Below, in pieces: positions 10,006 to 19,550 of a DNA stretch of 21,061 nucleotides (the first letter of the stretch is position 1; every line of letters starts with the position of its first letter). This DNA is from Acanthaster planci (Eukaryota > Echinodermata > Asteroidea > Valvatida > Acanthasteridae). Location of the stretch: positions 273,821 to 294,881 of the forward strand of contig NW_019091522.1 of assembly GCF_001949145.1 (NCBI RefSeq), written 5' to 3'. Made by a program: the position numbers and the translations under genes. The notes beneath the pieces were generated by a model that was not told the origin of the DNA, did no database searches, and was given only the letters and a program-made list of their open reading frames with translations.

Positions 10006-10034
10006 TTTGTTTTCCTCCCTAAAGAATAGAAATT
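10006..10034 (-). promoter_or_regulatory. Splice acceptor and short leader before TRIM-like ATG
   Basis: Reading the minus strand, a pyrimidine-rich tract, TTAATTTCTATTCTTTAG, ends at 10019. It is followed by a 13-base leader, GGAGGAAAACAAA, and then the ATG at 10005. This is a textbook 3' splice site just 5' of a start codon, implying that the parent gene had an upstream non-coding exon. Confidence 0.5.
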
Positions 10035-11581
10035 AACAGACAGGCTTGTGGCTAGCAGTAAGGTTTTAAAGTCAAACTCCCAATGCTGGCTTGGGTGTAC
10101 AAAAGTTTTGAAAGCATTCATTTGATAACTGTGATATCGAATGTGTTAAAAATTAAGGTGAAAAATGCTCTTACCGGTAATTGATTTGTTTGTGTAGAAA
10201 TAATTAAATCGGCCGATATTATATTTTCTCTTTTTTTGTATTTGCGACAAATATACAAGGAGTGCCAAATTCTTTATTTTTTAAGCCTATCATCATGAAA
10301 ACTTGAACTCAACCGCTTTTTCACTACAGATTCTATAGCTGTAAGCATACAGATTTCTACCCCCATCAAAAAATGTTCATTTTTTTCTCCCTCCACGAAG
10401 GGAGTTAGTCCATCGTAAGTCAAAAGTCTGATCACAGTCACAAAAGATGGACACATGAGGGATTGCATTTTTCACTGTTTCTTTGAATATGGCTTGTTAA
10501 TTGTTAAGTTTATGGTTCCATGTGCCATTAAATATGTTTTGGGGGCACTGAAAATGGTAACAGTTTGGTAATTTGGTTGAAGTTGATTTTGCATTTGCCT
10601 TTTATCGTTGCAGTTTCAGCTTATTAACATAGTTGTGTAGGGATATACATGTAGGTGTGCATGTAATTACATTTGAAAATAAGTAAAAATTTGAAAGCTT
10701 TAGAAATTGATTGATGCCGATGCCTGCTAGCTGTTTAAGTAGAACGTATTCATCCATTTTTCAGTTTTACTTCTGGAACCACATGGGATATCTGTTGCCA
10801 TTTTACAATATAGACCAGAACTGTATCATGAATATCTTGCCTTTTGTCTTCATGTAACAAAAACCAAAATAAAGAAGAAGCACAAACTCTTTGTAACCTG
10901 GCATCAAAGGAACTTTTGCATGTACATGTAATATGACAAGAGAGATACTAGAACAGGATTCTGAAATTTTATAGCATGGTTTCTAACTCAAAGGAAGTGT
11001 CTAGTTTTACAGTGTTCTGAGAAAGTTCCCTCATAGGTCAAGGCATTATTTTTGTTTCAAAAAATTCAGACCTGTTGTGTGACTGGCACAGAGTAGTGCA
11101 GCAAGGGGGTGCGGAAATTCCATTGGCCTACCATCCCTCTAGATTCCCCCCCCCCCCGATTCCTCCAGGGACTAAGTTGTTGCGGTACCTGACATCCAGG
11201 GTCAGAAAAAATGGCTTGATGGGCACTTTCCTGGAATACTTCCGTGTGATTATTAAAGTGTGTTGCACCACTACTGTGAAATTGTACTCAATTTTTGTTG
11301 TAACTTTTAAATTCCACATGTAGGGGAATTTTAACAAAAGAATCCTGCTTGCAAGCAGCACACTTTGAGATGGTGACACAGTGAAACTTCAAATATACAT
11401 GTATGTGTATTCTTATTGTATGTACATTAATGAGAATATTGTGTTTAGAGACCAATATCCTACATAACCTCTACCGTCCTGTAGAACAGCCAAAAAAAGA
11501 ATAATGGATAAGTTTGGAACAGTGGAGGCAAAAGTGTTTGGAGAGTGCTAAATTTTAGGCTACTTTGCATCAGGAAATAGA
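10035..11581. other. Non-coding stretch, possible intron of the TRIM-like gene
   Basis: No coding region is supported. A C12 run lies at 11146-11157; the open frames around it (11075-11379, both strands) have no family features. If the CpG-richer block at 11.77-12.03 kb is the first exon, this interval would be its intron. Confidence 0.35.
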
Positions 11582-11641
11582 GTGGCTAACCTAGCCTTTG
11601 AAAATAATTGGGTGGCTACTTCGCCTTAGAAAATAATTTTA
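11582..11641 (+). repeat. 30-bp tandem duplication
   Basis: Two adjacent units of about 30 bp, 11582-11611 and 11612-11641, share GTGGCTA, then CGCCTT/AGCCTT, then GAAAATAATT. A weaker third version (GTGCTAAATTTTAGGCTACTTTGC) precedes them from about 11546. Confidence 0.5.
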
Positions 11642-11761
11642 AAAATGGAAGTCTCTTTTTTGTGTGTTTTTTATGCAGTTTTCTTTCCCAAACTGAAGTA
11701 AATGAATTTTTATATCAAAAGGAAAACAAATAGACCCCCTGGGTAACAAATAAAATAAGAT

Positions 11762-12030
11762 ATGAGAAGAAACGCCGTCATTGTAGCTCACCGGAATATA
11801 TTAGCTGTATGCTATTGCCAAACAACCCGGTTCACCACGACGACGAACGCGAAGAAAAGGATACAAATTAACAACCGGAATCACCTAGAAGGAAGCACAA
11901 GAACTCGGAGTAGTGAAGCGACTGCTATGACCATCAGCAAGGCAGGAAAGAATGAGAGATGCGTGGCAATAGGGGCTATTTAAAGAGAAATGGGGACATG
12001 CTTCACCGCTCACGTTACGTAATAAACAAA
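11762..12030 (-). promoter_or_regulatory. Candidate promoter and 5' non-coding exon
   Basis: This block is richer in CpG than anything nearby (CGCCGTC, CACGACGACGAACGCG). Reading the minus strand it contains a CRE-like TTACGTAACGTGAG, then a TATA-like TTTAAATAG about 40 bases on. Farther down is a candidate splice donor CCG|GTGAGC near 11790. That order fits a promoter, leader exon and donor for a minus-strand gene, and the next good acceptor on that strand is the one before the TRIM-like ATG at 10005. This is inference from composition and motif order only. A plus-strand ORF at 11762-11983 in the same block is Arg-rich and unrecognised. Confidence 0.3.
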
Positions 12031-12240
12031 AAGGCAATGAAAGAAATTCGACTTGGGGCTACATCAAGTGCTGATCACATCCCACATTACTTTGTTTTTT
12101 GCATCTGTTTTGACAACCAATAAGGGTGCATACAAATTTGAAATTTGTTCCTGTACACTGATGTCAGTTTGTGGGCACTTTCCAAGAAAAAAAATTACAA
12201 ACTTGATTGGGAGTCAAACCCACCTCCAGCCTGCAATAGG

Positions 12241-12335
12241 CACTGCTGAAAATTGGTACAAATTTCTTACGTTGAAACTAAATTGTCTTTCCTCAAATTT
12301 GTTCTCAAAATAAACTGTTACCATTTTCAGCAGTG
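12241..12335. repeat. Inverted repeat with 60-nt loop
   Basis: The left arm CACTGCTGAAAATTGGTA (12241-12258) pairs with the right arm TACCATTTTCAGCAGTG (12319-12335) apart from one bulged base. The inner 60 bases pair poorly. No TTAA, TA or longer duplicated flank is visible, so I cannot call it a MITE. A small-RNA hairpin is not excluded, but the loop is long for a miRNA precursor. Confidence 0.55.
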
Positions 12336-13958
12336 AAGTGCTGACTACTTAAATGTCAAGTTTGTACGTGTCAGATCTCTTACCTCTGTACTACATGTAG
12401 CTAAAACTGGACACAGATTTTCCAATTTCATAATGCTTATCATGTTTATTTGTATTCACTCAATATATGGTAAGAGTTTATGAAAAAGTGTACCACACAA
12501 CACTTACATGCAAATTCCTATTGTATGTTACGTGATTCATGCTATTGATAGAAAAAATATATGTAAAGATAAATTTATCTATAAGATTAACAACATATAC
12601 TAAAATTAGAAGCAACATATACATTTTATTAATATTCAGTTGTTGCCGTTGAAGAAATCAATCACAGCTAGGTTCATTTATAAATTGTAAAACTGTTTCG
12701 TATTAATTCATTTCTGTATATTGAATAAAGCTCAATAACCAAACTTGGGTTATTTCTCTATACCTACATGTACAGTAGTGATTCGTAGGTTTAACATTCG
12801 GGTTATTCTAGTTTACAAGATGTAGAATCTCTGCAAACTAGTGGTTAAAATCAATACTAAAATGATTTACCCTTTGATGCTGTTTTCTTCTCAGATCATG
12901 CAGATACGGTGGGAAAAACAGCAATCAAAGGCTAGGGAATTTTAATCCATAGTGCACTGCCAAGTTGTACCTCAGCACTTGGGGTAGCCTACCTACATGT
13001 ACATTTCCCAATAGGGTCTGATCAAAAAATGTCAAGGTGTGATCACACAGTTTCCCCGAGATCAACCACCATTTACCACAAGCATTTGGTTCCCAGCTAA
13101 AAGATTGCCTCACATTGTCAACATGTTAATAGGGATCATTTTCATATGAAATAATTGCAAAACTCAAATGGTATGGGAAACTACCTGTGCCATGCAGACA
13201 GCTGTCAGTGTGCTTGCTCTGCATTTTGGCATACTTTATGCCATTTAGATACATGTATCTTTGAAGCCTTGCTGGCTATACAGTTACCATGTGTGGCACT
13301 TACATGTACATGTAGATCTTGTCTACAATGGCAGTTGGCCTTCTGGCCACATGGGGCACTGATAGAGCCTCAGGGGTGATTCAACAAGTGATTTCCATTG
13401 GCCAGTGACTGGTGATGCCGCAGGCAGCAATGTGCAGTTTTGTCTACTGAAAGATCCTAAAACTGAATAGATAACCGCATTCATAACGTAATATTACAAA
13501 TTTGACTTTTATGAGATTCCCTACATGCAATGGTACACGTATATTAAGCCCCACAAACCTGATAGCAACCCCTCAAGTGAACTTTGATCCCACGATAAGA
13601 ATCTTGACATAGGAATCGTTATCAACAAAGTAAGCTATTTACATGTGCAGAATAGGTAAATATAATGAAACACTGTTTCCAAATTTATACGAAGACAAGA
13701 AATTCTGTCATAGTTTCAAATACAAATTATTAAGTATAAACAAGAATTTAGCCTATGTTGGGAAACAGAAAATCTTTTAAAAGGGCTAAATTCCGAAAGG
13801 GGTGGGCTAAATACACAATACATCTTCAATTTAAAAAGGATATGAAGTTGCCATATAATTTCAGCACTTCATTTTTTATATGGACAAGAATTTCACCAAA
13901 AGGACGTCTGGCATTCAAGTTTCATACCATTAAAAATGTTCTCAATAGGATACCCTCA
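12336..13958. other. Non-coding stretch
   Basis: No gene supported. There is a plus-strand AATAAA at 12724-12729, and TTTATT words (minus-strand AATAAA) at about 12444 and 12623 that could serve as distant poly(A) signals for a minus-strand transcript. Three TACATGTA palindromes cluster at 13251-13315. Open frames at 12925-13113 and 13155-13379 are Cys/His/Trp-rich shadows without motifs. Confidence 0.35.
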
Positions 13959-14367
13959 TTAACCCTAACCCCCTAGACTCCTGCACTAGAAAACATACTG
14001 AACCTCACAAAATCCAACAGGTTCATGTACTTGTCTATGTACTTGTACATGCAGGTTACTGTACCAAACCTGATAAACTCAAACAGAATGAGCCCGTTGG
14101 AGTTTGAATGATATGTTATGGATGGGTCTATGCAGTATAGAATGACTTGCACTGAACAGTACCAAACCTGACAAAATCAAGCATAGTCCAACAACTGGTA
14201 CAGCAAGCCAGACATTGCACACAGTGACCTGTGTGTGTCCCAACTCACACAGAATCCAACACCATCTCCCAGGGCCTTTCATCCCAAGTCTCACAAAATT
14301 CAACAAGTTCATCAGGTACGGTACCAAACCTGTTGGAGTATGGCAGGTTTGGGGTAGTTAGGGTTAA
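13959..14367. mobile_element. Possible TTAA/CCCTAAC element with internal repeats
   Basis: TTAA at 13959-13962 is followed by CCCTAAC, and GTTAGGG at 14357-14363 is followed by TTAA (14364-14367). This gives a 401-bp unit with 7-bp inverted ends and a TTAA duplication, as in piggyBac-type MITEs. Inside are several diverged copies of ACCAAACCTGACAAAATCAA and the related CTCACAAAATTCAACAAGTT (about 14002, 14062, 14160, 14289, 14329). The short ends also resemble the TTAGGG telomere word, so chance or a telomere-like origin is possible. Confidence 0.4.
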
Positions 14368-14882
14368 AACAAAAAGAGCCTGACTACCTGGCTTGCAGAA
14401 AAAGGAGACGATAACAAGAAATGTCATGTTCAACTGTTGAATTAAAACAATTGTGAGTTATTGAAATCCGGTGTTTACATCTTAGGGTCGTAAATAGCTG
14501 GTTTGGTAAAGCATACCCTAGATGTTACACATTCACTAGCTACATGAAACATGCAACAGACACTATCAGAAAAAGTTACCAAGTGGTGGTATTACAAGAG
14601 TGTTGTAACTAATACATATGGGAACATTACTTGTTAATCAACTTGCTGATTGATATTTCTGAACAAAAAAGCTTGTATGCTGTTTTCTGGACCCTAGAAA
14701 AAATTTCTCCTAGAAAGTATAAATTCAAATTTGTGCAAGCTTTGAAAACTTAATGATGACTGTCTTGAATCCATTCACTAGTATCCTGCAAGATGCAAGC
14801 TTGGTTTACTTGGTGATCAATTTCCTCTGACAGCCACAGCATTCTCTGATGAAAAATTTGATTTCAACCCAAGCACACTTGT
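14368..14882 (-). other. Probable 3' untranslated region of DAZAP2
   Basis: This interval lies directly downstream of the DAZAP2 stop codon on the minus strand and has no coding signal. I see no AATAAA or ATTAAA on the minus strand within it, so the transcript end is either farther left or uses a variant signal. The nearest clear candidates are the TTTATT words around 12.4-12.6 kb. Confidence 0.4.
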
Positions 14883-15011
14883 TTAGAACACACTGTAGCC
14901 ACCATCGCCGCCCCCCTCTAGCCAGCTGCCCTTCTGCTGACTTATGACGAGATTGTGTCCAGAAGCTACAGCCATCTGAGCTGCATTGGGGGCGACGCCC
15001 GGGGGAGGGGG
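14883..15011 (-). CDS. DAZAP2: DAZAP2, last coding exon
   Basis: On the minus strand, directly after a splice acceptor (CTTCATCCACAG), the frame starting CCC encodes 42 residues and a TAA stop at 14883-14885. The sequence opens PPPPGVAPNAAQMAVASG, continues with NLVISQQKGSW, and ends EGGGDGGYSVF. This matches the C-terminus of DAZ-associated protein 2: a proline run, then PPNAAQ.AV..G.N.L.T..KG, and a final GG.DGGY plus hydrophobic pair. DAZAP2 is a small proline/tyrosine-rich adaptor that in vertebrates binds DAZ, WW-domain ubiquitin ligases and signalling proteins and shuttles between nucleus and cytoplasm. The exon begins in phase 0. Upstream exons should lie to the right on the minus strand; I could not find them in this window, so the preceding intron may be over 6 kb. 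A longer ORF in another frame (14806-15045) overlaps but is a shadow. The identification is from remembered family features, not a search. Confidence 0.88.
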   Translation of the reverse strand, partial: PPPPGVAPNAAQMAVASGHNLVISQQKGSWLEGGGDGGYSVF

Positions 15012-15050
15012 CTGTGGATGAAGACAGACAGATGTAAGTTAACAATAGAA
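15012..15050 (-). promoter_or_regulatory. DAZAP2: Splice acceptor of the DAZAP2 last exon
   Basis: Reading the minus strand, TGTTAACTTACATCTGTCTG then TCTTCATCCACAG abuts the first proline codon at 15011. The AG, the pyrimidine-rich tract and a TTAAC branch-like word are all in the usual places. Confidence 0.7.
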
Positions 15051-15910
15051 AACTTCAATATAAAGAATTCTACTTTTCAGCTAAACGTGATCTGAATTTC
15101 ACTGGAAAATGCCTGTTGACAACACAGTGTCACTTCAAACATGAACATTATTATGATACTATTCTGAATAAAAAAGTGCTGCAAGCTGTTGATACTTAAG
15201 GGTGTAAGCTGGCGTACTATACACGTGTATGTACAATGCTAGCCTTTAGCCAAGCCCCGGATGCTTACGTTCAACGCTAAAAAACAAGACAAGTGCAAGA
15301 GGCAAAGCCATGAAGGCCTTTACTTTCTTGTGGATGGAGGGGGCATATGTCTGACTCTATTTCTCGACCAATTTGGTATAGAAATTCTCATACATAATAA
15401 GTTACATGCTGTGGATATTGATCAATGAAAATGTAGAATTACTTGTATTTTGTTTAGACTATTTGGAGTCACACATGCTCACAGGGAAAATGGGCTCCCT
15501 TTGTTCACAAAGAGCACCAGGGAACACTGACATTTTTGAGCTATCATTGGATAAAAATTATGTCAAGATTTCAGTGTGCACACTGAGTGATGATTGAAAA
15601 TGTAAAGTGTGTGATGCTGCAGCATTTGATTTTTTTTTAAACCACCCCTACACACTACATGAACAGTGACAGCATGCTACACAACCATACAAGGGTCATG
15701 TTCCTAATGCATTAAAAAGGAGCAAATTGTATTTCCTTATGATGAGCTCCATGAGACACTAAGGTGTCTGTGGCCTTGCTATTCCAACTGTCTACTTTCA
15801 TGTTACCAGCATTCAGTATGCATGTCACACATCCCTTGACTAATTTAGTATCAAGCTGGCTAATGTTTTAACATCATCAAGAAGTCTCCTTTACATCAAG
15901 TTTTCTGATG
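15051..15910. other. Intronic or non-coding stretch
   Basis: No gene supported. If the DAZAP2 exon assignment is right this is its last intron. The plus-strand ORF at 15406-15597 lacks motifs and splice context. Confidence 0.4.
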
Positions 15911-16210
15911 CAGGGATGAGATTCTCAGAAAATGAAAAAAGCTGAAATTTGCGAGCGCGCAGCCCTTTACGGCACGCGGGCCCCAGGAAAATTGTCAACT
16001 TTAGATGCTCTGTGGTGCAATGTAATGCTAAGCCACTCTGGGACATATTTTACAATAGAAATATTTGTGAAAGTCCATACTCTGACAAACCTAGCCTAAC
16101 CTGTTTATTATTTGTTTACTTGATATGTGTTATACATGTAAAGACCCACCGCATAGTTTTGTTCATCACTTATGGTTTGTCTTATGCTTCAAAATACATG
16201 TCGATTATGT

Positions 16211-16230
16211 TCAGGTACACATGTACCTGA
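16211..16230. repeat. 20-bp palindrome inside the CAGGG element
   Basis: TCAGGTACACATGTACCTGA has 9-bp perfect arms around a 2-base centre. It lies inside the 15911-17239 element and contains an ACATGTAC word like those scattered through the window. Confidence 0.6.
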
Positions 16231-16897
16231 TAGACGATAATTTGTTTTCTGTGTCTCGAGTTCGCTGTTGTATTTCAACGATTCTGCAAGTGCTGTTAAG
16301 GTATTTTTGCCCTGGAAAGCGTAATTAATTTCTTACGTTACATCGCACAACTGCCTTACCAGGTTTTGCCAATTTCCAAATAAATTCAGACAAGAACACT
16401 CTTTCTATTTTGGACTCAACTCACTCCCATCGCCAGGAATTTTAATCCCTTTGTTGATGTGCTTCACCTTTCCTCCTTGAATGATGTCTTTATGGGCAGA
16501 CATGATGATGGAAATGTAATGATAAGAAACCTCTATTCAACAACAGAAACGACGGTACAGTTTTCTTTGATTACACACAAAAGTATCCAGGGTACCAGAC
16601 GCAGTGGCTTCGTGTGGCAGTCTATACACTAGTGCAAGTGGTTACATGAAAAGTGCACAGCCATTGGCCTATATAAGGATACGTCATGAAAATAAGCCTA
16701 TCAGAACGATTGTGACAACCGACAGTTACCTGGAATCGAATACATTTCCTACAGAGATGGTTATGGGCGGCACTGGATTTTGTCAGCGAAAAGAGCCAAT
16801 GGGACATGTTTCTTCATCTTATTTCCCAATTGTAGCCTGGTAACAGTTCAGATCTGTGCGTACATTGACAGCGTGTGCCTAAACTACACATAAACGT

Positions 16898-16927
16898 ACG
16901 GCATGCATGGCATGACATGTATGCCGT
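16898..16927. repeat. Short hairpin inside the CAGGG element
   Basis: ACGGCATGCAT (16898-16908) pairs with ATGTATGCCGT (16917-16927), an 11-bp stem with one mismatch (a G-T pair in RNA) and an 8-base loop. Function unknown. Confidence 0.5.
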
Positions 16928-17245
16928 GCCCTTTGTGGTCAATGATTTTGATGCACCTTAGGACAAAATAAAAAATGACATGACACATGGAAAGTAAGCA
17001 ATGAGAAATGCAATTTTATTTTATTTCACAACAAATTGAGGCTCAATATTATCATATCTGATACCTGGAATTCAAAAATTATCTTGATAAAATGGGTCAG
17101 AAAAGTTCCAAATATAGGAATTTCTAAGTTGACTATCGGCGTATCTGACAGTCCAAAAGGGTGGAACTTATTTGCAAAAGCGGATTTTTTAAGTCCCAAA
17201 AGCGGAAATCCACCAAAAAGTGGAAGAATCTCATCCCTGCTGATG

Positions 17246-18009
17246 AAGACCTATAATACAATCACTGCTGACTAGTCAAATTCCGGGGGTCAATAGGAGG
17301 TCCTTGCCTAATTAATTGCCGGAGTATCATAAATGCTTATTTGCTATACAAGCAACCATTCCTAAGAGTAGCAGAGCATCACAACCCTGTTCCTGGGGTG
17401 GCTGGGGTCTCCAAGACATTGAACTTAGGTCATATTTTGTGTTCTATTCAATGTAGTCTGGTAAATGGGGTGGTACCAAGCTACATGTATTTTGGGTTCC
17501 AAACCTCACTTAGGGTTTTTTGTTAACGTGGATTAAAACATGTAAGTATCATTTATCACAAATTTTAAATCATGCAATATATAAAAGTGGCATTAATTTG
17601 TAATTAACTTTTATTTCGTAGCCGTTACTTTTATTCTCAGGGTCCAAAAATGAAAAGTTAACCTTACTTCCTAAATGTATGCAAGATGGTTGACACATGC
17701 ATACAGTCTACTGAGACATTAGCTCCATTCAATGTTCTCATGTAAAACACAATGCATAGATTTCACAGTCTTGAGCACCAAAAACACATTTTAAAACGTG
17801 TTAAATTTGGGGACTTTTGAGGTAGTGTGGGTTACATCTCAACTTTAAACAGAGTACCAAAGTGTGAATGTCATTTTGACCAGTAATGTAAACAAATGGT
17901 CCCTTCATGGGCTGTTCTGCTAATGACTTTAACACACTTCATTGTGCAAAGGATGTAGTCACTTCTGTACTCTGTAGAGCCCTACACCCATTTAAGTGAC
18001 ATAAACTTA
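17246..18009. other. Non-coding stretch
   Basis: Between the CAGGG element and the Tc1 element I see no gene. The ORF at 17341-17526 has no motifs. The interval supplies the TA at 18008-18009 next to the Tc1 terminus. Confidence 0.4.
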
Positions 18010-18235
18010 CAGCTGTGCTCAAAAGTATTCATACCCTTTGGAAAATAACAGACTTTTCTAAATTCTTCACTTGTAAAAGCTATTATGTTGGTACTTCCAC
18101 TGTGGGTTTTCTCCATTTTTTGCAATACACAAACCCACATGTGTGTTGGCTAAACTTCATTTGCATAATAATAAATATGGCCCGAGTTCCCTTTTTGTTC
18201 CTGGTCAAAATTATTTATAATCCAGGTTTACATAG

Positions 18236-18395
18236 CAGGGGTGAGATTGACCAAGGATAAAAATAGCTGAAAAAAGGCATGAAGAAACAGAACTGTGAAA
18301 ATCTCCTATACTTTTGCACAGCCAGTGAGGAAAAAAGCTAAAATCCAAAACAAAAAAGCTGAAATTAGCTAAAAAGCTGAGAAATCTAACCCCGG
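18236..18395. mobile_element. Small MITE related to the CAGGGATGAGATT family
   Basis: The left end CAGGGGTGAGATT matches the reverse complement of the right end, CCGGGGTTAGATT, with two mismatches. The left end also resembles the 15911 element end, and the interior shares AAAAAGCTGAAATTAGC-like words with it. It lies between the Tc1 transposase remnant and its left terminus. I found no clean target duplication; a CCGGGTATGTACCCGG palindrome lies at the right border, so the exact boundary is uncertain. Confidence 0.5.
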
Positions 18396-19540
18396 GTATG
18401 TACCCGGTAGTCCAAAGTCTCTTCTTAATAGTCAACAGTGTAGACTTTATTCTTGATGACTGCCTGAAGATGGTTCTATAAGGGTCTGCAAGCTTTCTGC
18501 ATGTTTCCTGTGGAATGTTGGCCCACTCTTCCTTGGCGAAAGCTTCCAGCTGGGTCAGGTTGGATGGTCTCTTGGCTATAACTCTGGTCTTCAGCTCCTT
18601 CCACAAAGTCTCTACTGGATTTAGGTCAGGACTTTGACTTGGCCTTTCCAGTACAGTGGAACATCGCTATACTGAACAGTGCTATACCGAACATTCAGCG
18701 TACCAAACATCGTCCATGACTCCCAATATTTTGTGCACAAAACCTACCAAACATTATGCAGTTGCATATCAACCGAGATTTACCACAGCATGCATCAGAG
18801 ATCACTCCTGAGCGGTAGCTTCACGACTTTTAGAATAAACTACATGTAAATATCAATTTTATAACTCAAGATTTAATAAAAACCAAAAATAATTAACAGA
18901 TACATTTCTAGAAACCTCAAATGTGAATGCAACGACAAAACATCCCGAAAACAGCGAATCATAGTATCACAAGAGAGTGCACTTCAGTTAGACAAGGGAG
19001 GGCGCTGTTCAACATGAAAACGAAACATTCGACAGTTAATTTCGCTATACCGAATCAACACTGTACCGAACATTTCGCGTGGACCCCGTCATGTTCGTTA
19101 TAGTGGCGTTCCACCGTACATGGACACCACTGTCCTTGAACCACTAATTTACTACCTTGGCGGTATGCTTGGGGTCATTGTCCAACTGGTACCCCCAATC
19201 AGGTCCAAGCTGGAGTTTCTCTGCATACGCTTTGACATTGTCATCCAGGATCTTGGTATAATCCTCCTTTTCCATTATATCTTAATGAGGTTCCTGGTGC
19301 CACTAGCGGAGAAGCATCCCCACAGCATTATGTTGCCACCAGCATGCTTTACTGTGTTCTTTAGCTTGTATGCTTCTCCTTGCTTCCTCCAGACGTAGGT
19401 AATATCCATGTGGCCAAACAACTCTGTCTTTTTATGGCCTTGGTTGTGATCTGTGGGTTGTTGTTGACCTCCTGGCAGATTTCTCTGGCAAGTCTGGGAG
19501 ATACTTTACACTTCCTGTCATGCCCATCAAGGTTTTTTTT
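18396..19540 (-). pseudogene. Tc1 transposase pseudogene (broken by MITE insertion)
   Basis: Tc1 transposases are DDE cut-and-paste enzymes that cut at TA. On the minus strand the order is: part of the DNA-binding region (19535-19430, CKVSPRLAREICQ then QITTKAIKR), then the catalytic core from TELFGHMDITYVWRKQGEAY (about 19425), [16 protein letters not shown], a stop at 19275-19277 after NLIKI, and frame-shifted sequence to 19119. After the MITE the C-terminal third resumes: SQSPDLNPVETLWKELK (about 18645-18595), RPSNLTQLEAFAKEEWANIP, then CRKLADPYR. The segment between the DNA-binding part and FGHMD is shorter than in the family, an internal deletion of perhaps 60 codons. It cannot make active enzyme. 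Confidence 0.85.
18654..19116. mobile_element. Tigger/pogo-like MITE inserted in the Tc1 transposase
   Basis: The left end CAGTGGAACATCGCTATACT is mirrored at the right (reverse complement CGGTGGAACGCCACTATAAC). TA lies directly outside both ends (18652-18653 and 19117-19118), a TA duplication. Subterminal CTATACCGAAC words occur inverted at both sides. CAGT.GAAC ends with repeated CGAAC words are typical of Tigger/pogo members of the Tc1-mariner superfamily. The 463-bp body has no ORF of note. Removing it and one TA joins Tc1 transposase sequence across the gap (…VHVLERPSQSPDLNP), which dates this insertion after the Tc1 copy. Confidence 0.85.
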
Positions 19541-19550
19541 TTACTGTGTT

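Larger units (their letters stand above)
15911..17239. mobile_element. Non-autonomous DNA transposon, CAGGGATGAGATTCT ends
   Basis: The first 15 bases, CAGGGATGAGATTCT, are the exact reverse complement of the last 15 (17225-17239). The hexamer CTGATG directly flanks both ends (15905-15910 and 17240-17245), a 6-bp target duplication. CAGGG-type ends and a 5-8-bp duplication fit the hAT superfamily; the variant with 6-bp duplications is possible. The 1329-bp body has no transposase ORF. Its left subterminal part has AAAAAAGCTGAAATTTGCG then a GC-rich GAGCGCGCAGCC block; its right has repeated AAAAGCGGA/AAAGTGGA words. A related end sequence appears at 18236 inside the Tc1 relic. Confidence 0.82.
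18010..19541 (-). mobile_element. Tc1-like transposon relic, 5'-truncated and nested
   Basis: The left terminus reads CAGCTGTGCTCAAAAGTATT CATACCC next to a TA, a typical Tc1-family inverted-repeat start and TA target. Transposase sequence runs on the minus strand between 19540 and about 18400. The distal inverted repeat is missing: the copy ends in a run of A (minus strand) near 19540, next to a hAT-like element. Two other elements sit inside it: a 160-bp MITE at 18236-18395, between the transposase and the left end, and a 463-bp MITE at 18654-19116 that splits the coding region. Confidence 0.85.

Noticed and set aside
11075-11379. Overlapping open frames on both strands around a C12 run
   Set aside because: The Gly/Pro content comes from the homopolymer; no motif or splice support.
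12195-12225. tRNA T-arm/B-box-like sequence on the minus strand (GGTTTGACTCC) followed by a T-run
   Set aside because: It is one mismatch from the B-box consensus, and I could find no A box, acceptor stem or anticodon arm upstream; not enough for a tRNA or SINE call.
14806-15045. Minus-strand open frame of 79 codons over the DAZAP2 exon
   Set aside because: Wrong frame: the DAZAP2-like peptide is in another frame of the same strand and follows the splice acceptor.
18211-18395. C-terminal tail of the open frame that begins in Tc1 transposase (18606 down to 18211)
   Set aside because: Only the part above about 18396 is transposase; the rest is read-through into the nested 160-bp MITE.
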